64,000 nucleotides of DNA, from NCBI RefSeq assembly GCF_004801315.1, contig NZ_SSNW01000009.1:45725-109724 (forward strand). The letters run 5' to 3'. Position 1 is the stretch's first letter; each line of letters starts with the position of its first letter. The position numbers and the translations under genes are program-made. Of the stretch, positions 58,979 to 64,000 are shown in pieces. The notes under the pieces were generated by a model. That model was not told the DNA's origin and did no database searches. It was given only the letters and a program-made list of their open reading frames with translations. Source of the stretch: Deinococcus sp. Arct2-2 (lineage in GTDB: Bacteria > Deinococcota > Deinococci > Deinococcales > Deinococcaceae).

Positions 58979-59899
58979 CTAGCCCACTCGTTCCACTTCA
59001 AACACCCGCCCCGGCGCGGCGTAGTCGTCCCTTGCCGCCACCAACTGAATTTCGCGGGTTCCGGCGTGGTGGGTGCGCTCCAGCAGGGCATACAGGGCGC
59101 TCATGGACAGACTCAGGGCGGCGGCCACATCGCCCGTGCGGATGTACTGCCCCAAAAACAGCGCAGCAATCGCGTCGCCGGTGCCGTTGCGCGGTGGGTC
59201 GAGCGGCAGCAGCGGCGTGCGGCACAGCCAAGCACCGTCACCCGTGACTGCTAGGGTTTCTATCGTGTCTTGCGGCGCGTCGCTGCGGGTCAGGCTGGTG
59301 ACCAACACGATTTGGGGGCCGTTGGGGTTCAGGCGGCCCCGCAGGGCGTGGGCGGCGCTCAGGGCGTCTTCCAGCGTGTTCACCGTTTGCCCGGTCAGGA
59401 GTTCCAGTTCAAATTGGTTGGGCGTCACGATGTCTGCGGCGGGAATGGCCTGAGCCGCGATCAGTTCCGGCAGTTCGGGCCGCACGAACACGCCGCGCCC
59501 CACGTCGCCCATCACGGGGTCGCAGCAGTACAGCGCCGCCGGGTTGGCCGCCCGCACCCGCTGCACCGCGCCCACAACGGCTCCCACCGTGCCTTCGCTG
59601 CCCATGTAGCCGCTGAGAACCGCGTGACATTCCGGCAGTGCGCCGCGTGCCTCTATGCCGTCCAGCAAGTCGGCCACCAGTTCGGGTGGAAAGACCGCGC
59701 CCGTCCACGCCCCGTACCCGGTGTGGTTGGAAAACTGCACCGTGTTTACCGCCCAAACCTCGAACCCGAGGCACTGCAAAGGGAACACGGCGGCGGCGTT
59801 GCCCACATGCCCGTAACTGACCCAAGACTGGATGCTGAGGATATTGAGCGGCACAGGGTTAAGCGGCACGGTGACGGATGCTGGAGCGGGGGCGGTCAT
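58979..59899 (-). CDS. pdxY: Pyridoxal kinase (PdxY-type)
   Basis: 306 residues. The ATG at 59899 is favoured because TATTCT (59906-59911) lies 6 nt upstream, a clear leaderless box. [68 protein letters not shown] and [16 protein letters not shown] (anion hole and catalytic Asp) are PdxY motifs. It phosphorylates pyridoxal in vitamin B6 salvage. It lies 20 bp after the peptidoglycan-binding gene but has its own promoter. Confidence 0.95.
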   Translation of the reverse strand: MTAPAPASVTVPLNPVPLNILSIQSWVSYGHVGNAAAVFPLQCLGFEVWAVNTVQFSNHTGYGAWTGAVFPPELVADLLDGIEARGALPECHAVLSGYMGSEGTVGAVVGAVQRVRAANPAALYCCDPVMGDVGRGVFVRPELPELIAAQAIPAADIVTPNQFELELLTGQTVNTLEDALSAAHALRGRLNPNGPQIVLVTSLTRSDAPQDTIETLAVTGDGAWLCRTPLLPLDPPRNGTGDAIAALFLGQYIRTGDVAAALSLSMSALYALLERTHHAGTREIQLVAARDDYAAPGRVFEVERVG

Positions 59900-59919
59900 G
59901 CGTTCAGAATACGGCCCAC

Positions 59920-60810
59920 TCAGCGAATGGCGCTGGCCTTGAACGGCTTGGCCGCTGCCGAAAACAGCATGTCCCAAGTGGCGCGGTCTACTTGCCCCGT
60001 TACCCCAAGGCCGTTGGCCGCCTGAAACGCCCGCACGGTGGCCGCTGTGACCGGGCCAAAATAACCGTCGCCGCGCCCGCCGCTGTTGGGCTGAGTGAGG
60101 GCGATCAGGCGGTTTTGTACGGCCCGCACATCCTGCCCATTAATTCGTTGGGGCAACAGTTCCAGCACACGGGTGTAGGGCAAGGGAGCCAATACAGCAG
60201 CGCTGGGCGCGGGGGCTTGGGTAACGGCGGGCGGTGTGGGCGTCGGTGCAGGCGCACTGGGAGTTGGCACAGTCGGAGTCGGAGTCGGAGCAGGCGTGGG
60301 CCGGGTCAGGGTCACGCCGCCGATTTGGGTAGAGTTGGCGGGCGTGGTTGGAGTTGGGGTTGCAGGCTTGGCCGCCGTGCTAGGCGGCGTGGTTGGTGCG
60401 GCAGCGGGCGCAGGGGCACTGTTGGGCGGCGTATCCAAATACACCAGCGTTTGGGCGCGGCCATCCGGGTCAGGTTGCAGGCGCACGTACACAAACCCGG
60501 CAGGCGTTTTCAGCCAATTGAACACGCTGCGTTGCTCGTCGCGGCTGCGCCACACGCCGTACAGGTCGGCCTGTAGTTCAGCCACCAGTTTCATCCGCAC
60601 GTTTTCCACGGTGCCGCCTGTGCCCACGCAGGCCTTCAGGTTGGTGCCAATCTTGGCGAAGCTGGTGGGACAGTTCCTCAATACGCCGTTCAGCACGCTC
60701 GCCAACCGCATCGCCGCCTTGTCTACGTCTGCTTTGGCGGGGGCAGCAGCGGCAGAACCACAGGTAAACGGGGCACAGGAAAGGGCAAACAGTAAGGCAA
60801 CGCGCTTCAT
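59920..60810 (-). CDS. Secreted peptidoglycan-binding protein
   Basis: 296 residues from the ATG at 60810 ([20 protein letters not shown]), which gives a signal peptide; an upstream start at 60831 is less likely. A globular N-terminal domain with several Cys (LRNCPTS, KACVGT) is followed by about 90 residues of Pro/Thr/Ala repeats. The C-terminal PG_binding_1 domain is [37 protein letters not shown] and WDMLF. It probably binds cell wall. No catalytic domain is visible. Confidence 0.85.
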   Translation of the reverse strand: MKRVALLFALSCAPFTCGSAAAAPAKADVDKAAMRLASVLNGVLRNCPTSFAKIGTNLKACVGTGGTVENVRMKLVAELQADLYGVWRSRDEQRSVFNWLKTPAGFVYVRLQPDPDGRAQTLVYLDTPPNSAPAPAAAPTTPPSTAAKPATPTPTTPANSTQIGGVTLTRPTPAPTPTPTVPTPSAPAPTPTPPAVTQAPAPSAAVLAPLPYTRVLELLPQRINGQDVRAVQNRLIALTQPNSGGRGDGYFGPVTAATVRAFQAANGLGVTGQVDRATWDMLFSAAAKPFKASAIR

Positions 60811-60937
60811 CAAACTAGAAGTAGCACGCACAAGTCAGCGGAGTCTGATGGGCCTGTCAGAAAGGCTTGAGCGTGCCTTGATGTGGCTTTCAGCGGCAGG
60901 GGGCGCGGGCTGAAAGCCGCTGTGCCACGCTGAATGC

Positions 60938-61636
60938 ATGACGGCCACCCAGCAAACGCAACTGAGAATCACGGGCGCAGCACAGGCCCGCGCCCTGCGG
61001 CAACAGCATCACTTTCTGGCCCGGTTCCTCGCGCCCACATCTCCCAGCGATATGGCGGCGGCGGTGGGTATGGCGGCCAATCTGGCCCACCACCACGCCC
61101 GCAAACTGGCTGGATTGGGACTCTTGCTGCGGCTGGAGCGCAAGGCGGGCAAAGTGGCCTATCAACTGGCCGCACGGGAGTTTCTGGTGGCGTCCAGCTT
61201 GCTTCCGCCCGAAGACGGACAGGGCAACGGAACCAGAGATATGCAGGAACTCTCGGTAGCCTTCCTGCACGCCTACGAGCGGTCTTGGGGCTTGATGCAA
61301 GGCGACGCAGATGACACTTTCGGCTTTGGCGACCTGCAACACCCCGCACCGCCGCCGCGCCTGCCCGATTCGCCCGCAGTGGAACCCTATCCCACCCACT
61401 TAGATGCCTTGACCCTGCGCCTCACACCGGAACGCTACGCCCGCCTTGCCCGTGCTCTGAGTGACTTGATTGCCGAAGCTGCCGCTGAACCCATAACAAA
61501 TGAAGGCCAACCTTGCACGCTGGCAGTGTTGGCCTTCGGGGGTGTACCGGGCGAACTGGGCGGGGAAATGAAAGGGCTTTCGCGCCGCCTGAATTCGTTT
61601 TTGGGGGCGGAAGTGGGGAGTAGGGAGGGCGTCTGA
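60938..61636 (+). CDS. Winged-helix (ArsR-like) regulator
   Basis: 232 residues. An N-terminal winged helix reads ALRQQHHFLARFLAPTSPSD, then MAAAVGMAANLAHHHARKLAGLGLL (in parts), and KAGKVAYQLAAREFL as the wing, similar to HTH_20/ArsR proteins. The C-terminal ~130 residues form a mixed helical domain (LDALTLRLTPERYARLARAL) that may sense a ligand or dimerise. There is no metal-binding cysteine pair. Targets unknown. It is divergent from the peptidoglycan-binding gene. Confidence 0.75.
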   Translation: MTATQQTQLRITGAAQARALRQQHHFLARFLAPTSPSDMAAAVGMAANLAHHHARKLAGLGLLLRLERKAGKVAYQLAAREFLVASSLLPPEDGQGNGTRDMQELSVAFLHAYERSWGLMQGDADDTFGFGDLQHPAPPPRLPDSPAVEPYPTHLDALTLRLTPERYARLARALSDLIAEAAAEPITNEGQPCTLAVLAFGGVPGELGGEMKGLSRRLNSFLGAEVGSREGV

Positions 61637-61843
61637 GGGTCTGAGGCTAGGGCGGAGGGGCAATCGCTGGCGCTCACTCACCCCCTCTACTGCGTAGCTC
61701 TGCGAGTCCCCGGCCCTCAAGGGAGAGGGAGCAAAAGGCCAAGTTCCTAGCCCTAGCCCTTCGCCCTCGCCCCTCGTGGGAGAGGGGCGCTGCCAAAGCA
61801 GCGGGGTGAGGGGGCAATTCAGCGGCGAACCCGCCCCTCCCCC
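61637..61843. repeat. Intergenic gap with two family A repeats
   Basis: 61660-61733 has GGGGCAATCGCTGGCGCTCA and CCCTCAAGGGAGAG (inverse of 18190-18262). 61762-61815 has CGCCCTCGCCCCTCGTGGGA, GGGGCGCTGCCAAAGCAGCG and GTGAGGGGGC (like 50278-50335). No gene. Confidence 0.78.
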
Positions 61844-62725
61844 TCACTTGTACTGCGGCCAAGGCCAAGTCTTAAAGTTCACTTCCTGCCATTTAGGATG
61901 CATTCCCTCGTCTTCTTGCAAGTTCACCAGCTTGTCCATCGCGCATTTCTGGTAGGCCAGCAGCAATTGCTTTTTGTCGGCGGTCTTAAAGTCGCGTGTT
62001 GCCAGCACGCTCTGTACCGAAATGGTCGCCACGCTTTGGGCCGACAAATTTGGATAAAACAGCTTGGCAGGCGCGTAAATGGCCGTCAGTTTGGCATTGC
62101 TGGGGACTGGAACCAAATTCAGTCCGCTGAGGCCCTTGACCCAAGTGGCAGGCTGCCCCACCACGGCTAGCACGGCGTCCACCTGTCCGGCGTTCAGGGC
62201 GGCAATGGCGCTGGGCTGATCCTTCATGGTCACGATTTGGTAGGGCACGCCGGTCATGGCGCTCACTACTTTGGCGGTCACGATGCTGCCGCCCCACGCG
62301 CCCACCCGTTTGCCCTTCAGGTCGGCAAAGGTCTGGACTCCAGTGACGGTCACGCGCCCAAAAATATTCTTGCTTGAGGTAGGCGGCTTGGCCAGCAAAT
62401 GGAGTTCCTCGCGGTGCAGCGGCAACAGGGTCCGGATGCCTTCTACACGCGGGTCTTGGTCGATCTGCTGGCGGGCCTTGAGCACATCGCTTTGCACGAA
62501 GGCCAAAGAGACTTCGTTGTTCAGCAGCAGGTCTATGTTTTCCAAGCTGCCGCTGGTGCCGCGCTCGCGCAGGTAGGCGCTTTGGGTACACACCAGCCCT
62601 ATGTTCTTGAACATGGCGCTGTAGGTTCCGGTGGGGCTGCCCGTCGCGACGTTCAGGGTGGGCGGAGTCGCGGCCTGAGCCGCAGTAAATGTCAGCAGGA
62701 GTGAGGTCAGTAGGGTGCGTTTCAT
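61844..62725 (-). CDS. TAXI-family TRAP solute-binding protein
   Basis: 293 residues. A signal peptide (MKRTLLTSLLLTFTAAQAA) precedes LNVATGSPTGTYSAMFKNIG, the GTSGSLENIDLLLNNEVSLA region, DLKGKRVGAWGGSIVTAKV and a C-terminal helical lobe, which is the TAXI (TRAP-associated extracytoplasmic immunogenic) fold. It would capture a small organic acid for a TRAP transporter, but no membrane subunits are adjacent in the window. GGAG lies 6 nt before the ATG. Third gene of a three-gene leftward operon. Confidence 0.9.
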   Translation of the reverse strand: MKRTLLTSLLLTFTAAQAATPPTLNVATGSPTGTYSAMFKNIGLVCTQSAYLRERGTSGSLENIDLLLNNEVSLAFVQSDVLKARQQIDQDPRVEGIRTLLPLHREELHLLAKPPTSSKNIFGRVTVTGVQTFADLKGKRVGAWGGSIVTAKVVSAMTGVPYQIVTMKDQPSAIAALNAGQVDAVLAVVGQPATWVKGLSGLNLVPVPSNAKLTAIYAPAKLFYPNLSAQSVATISVQSVLATRDFKTADKKQLLLAYQKCAMDKLVNLQEDEGMHPKWQEVNFKTWPWPQYK

Positions 62726-62765
62726 GGAGTCTCCAAGCGGGGGCCAAGTGGGGGTAAGGGAAAGG

Positions 62766-62957
62766 TCATTTCAGTTCCCCGTAACCGTCTGCGCCAGACG
62801 TGTCGGGCTGCGGGGTAGGTGTGCCGGGCGTATTGACTGGGTTCACCACAGATGCGGGTGTGTCGCCAAATGCACCGTTTTGATCCAAAAATATCGTTAC
62901 GCCGCAGCCCAAGAGAATCAAGGCCAACAGCCCGCCTACGACTCGGCTGCGGCTCAT
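62766..62957 (-). CDS. Small membrane-anchored protein
   Basis: 63 residues. One N-terminal hydrophobic segment (VVGGLLALILLGCGVTIFL), which may anchor it or serve as a lipoprotein signal (LLGC), followed by a Pro/Thr/Asp-rich exposed tail. Its start overlaps the stop of the coiled-coil gene by 4 nt, and it precedes the TAXI gene by 40 bp, so it is probably in one operon with both. Unknown. Confidence 0.7.
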   Translation of the reverse strand: MSRSRVVGGLLALILLGCGVTIFLDQNGAFGDTPASVVNPVNTPGTPTPQPDTSGADGYGELK

Positions 62958-63697
62958 GCCGTACCACCGTTGGGCCGCGAAGTCCGTTCGCCACTCGCCA
63001 ACGCCTGATCGAGCAGTGCGGCGTTGCGTCCGGCGCGGCGAGCAATTTCGCTCAGGGCGCTTTCGGTCACGTGCTGGTCTTCGGCACTCAGGTTGGCCTG
63101 CTGAAGCGCCGAGGCCACATTGCCTTTGGCCTGCGCCAACTGCGTGTCTATGCGGGCTTTCTTGATCTGACGGTCAAAGGCCACCAAGTCGGCCCGCAAG
63201 TCGTCCAAATGGGTCTGGGCGCGGCCAAAGGCTTCCCGGCTCATGCTCAGGTCGCCTTCCCAGCGGGCCACGTCTGCGGCGTCCATATCGGCGCGGTTGG
63301 CATTAATGAGGCGCTCAAAGTCGGCCAGATGCCCGTTGGCTTCCGACAGTTGCCTGCCCTTCGCCAAAATCAGATTCTCAAATTGTCCGCGTTGCAAAAT
63401 CAGGGTTTCCAGTGGCATGGCCCGCGCCACCCCTTCTTTGGCCTTGATTCGGGCGGCGTTGAGGCCCATCAGCAGGGCAGGCATCAGGAAAATGACGGCC
63501 AGCACCGCCACCGCGAACGCCGCGAGGGTCACGGTGGTCAGGGCCACGCCTGCTACCGCCACCGCCGCGCCGCCCAAGCCCGCCAGCGCCAACACCCCGC
63601 CGCCCGTGTACAGCGCGATTCGCCCCGCTGTGAGAGGGGCACGCGCCCCGACGTTCTGGGTCACGATGACTTTTTCTGGTCGCACAGGCTGGCTCAT
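62954..63697 (-). CDS. Membrane coiled-coil protein (PspA-like helix bundle)
   Basis: 247 residues. An N-terminal pair of hydrophobic segments (LYTGGGVLALAGLGGAAVAVA, TTVTLAAFAVAVLAVIFL) is followed by a long charged coiled coil (about 100-235: LETLILQRGQFENLILAKGRQ, MDAADVARWEGDLSMSREAF). The helical part resembles PspA/IM30, though this protein is membrane-anchored. TATAAG (63703-63708) lies 5 nt before the ATG. It heads an operon with the small protein and the TAXI receptor. Confidence 0.75.
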   Translation of the reverse strand: MSQPVRPEKVIVTQNVGARAPLTAGRIALYTGGGVLALAGLGGAAVAVAGVALTTVTLAAFAVAVLAVIFLMPALLMGLNAARIKAKEGVARAMPLETLILQRGQFENLILAKGRQLSEANGHLADFERLINANRADMDAADVARWEGDLSMSREAFGRAQTHLDDLRADLVAFDRQIKKARIDTQLAQAKGNVASALQQANLSAEDQHVTESALSEIARRAGRNAALLDQALASGERTSRPNGGTA

Positions 63698-64000
63698 ACA
63701 TTCTTATACGCCGGAAAGGGGAGAGGGGTTGCGGGGAAGTGGGGGATACACCCAAAGTTTAGAGGTGAATAAAGGTGTTTGGGGGGCAAAGGGAGACGGC
63801 CTGATAGAAAGTGTGAGCCAGCGTTCTCAGCATCATTACAACGTCGTATTGGTTTTTATTCCCTGCCCACCTACGGGAGAGGGGCGCTGCGAAGCAGAGG
63901 GGCTACAAGCGGCGAACCCGCCCTATGACCAATGGTTCGGACAGTTTTTGGTTCCAAAACACAGAGCATGTAAAAATGTTGTCTGGGACGCCTTTCCCGT
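63698..64000. repeat. Right-edge intergenic region with a family A repeat
   Basis: 63860-63925 has CTACGGGAGAGGGGCGCTGC, GAAGCAGAGGGGC and GCGGCGAACCCGCC, matching the copy at 61762-61830. No gene is recognised up to the window edge. Confidence 0.7.

Overview
The window looks like chromosomal DNA from a Deinococcus-type bacterium. This is inferred from gene content, not from an rRNA gene. It is GC-rich. Many genes have a TANNNT box 6-7 nt before the start codon, the leaderless pattern common in Deinococcus. The MurE lacks the diaminopimelate-type DNPR motif. A glmS ribozyme, a YpdA-type bacillithiol reductase, a deoxynucleoside kinase pair and many GNAT acetyltransferases are also present.

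Positions 1-12,200 are an accessory region. A leftward type I restriction-modification operon carries hsdM, an hsdS fused to an ImmA/IrrE-type metallopeptidase, a second HExxH protein and a DUF262 (GmrSD-like) gene cut by the window edge. No hsdR is visible. To its right are a membrane-anchored coiled-coil protein, about 1 kb of non-coding DNA with nested inverted repeats, three tiny unknown genes, a lipoprotein and a DUF2628/SHOCT protein. The region ends at a tRNA-Phe-like sequence with a broken 5' half, followed by an intact tRNA-Thr.

Positions 12,500-42,500 are mostly housekeeping and stress genes: GNATs, an M3 peptidase, trmK, yqhA, MOSC, murE, two deoxynucleoside kinases, htrA with an fmdB-like gene, glmS behind its ribozyme, a Crp/Fnr regulator, an acyl-CoA dehydrogenase, truA, a LysM/M23 peptidase, a TPR regulator, fumC, ypdA and a VanW protein. 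At 18,907-19,370 three tandem copies of a ~194 bp unit each hold a promoter, a ~40 nt transcript and an intrinsic terminator; I judge this the most interesting non-coding locus.

Positions 42,500-64,000 begin with an intact IS beside parB. Next is the mnmG / LAGLIDADG-like / rsmG / parA / parB cluster with two parS-like sites, then a NifS-like PLP enzyme, an E1-alpha/E1-beta/small membrane protein/E2 2-oxoacid dehydrogenase operon, an SDR, an IS982-type element killed by one amber codon, transketolase, pdxY, a peptidoglycan-binding protein, a winged-helix protein, and a coiled-coil membrane protein/small protein/TAXI receptor operon. Intergenic gaps from 18 kb onward hold two families of interspersed repeats. 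No computation beyond reading was possible, so family assignments rest on motif recognition.
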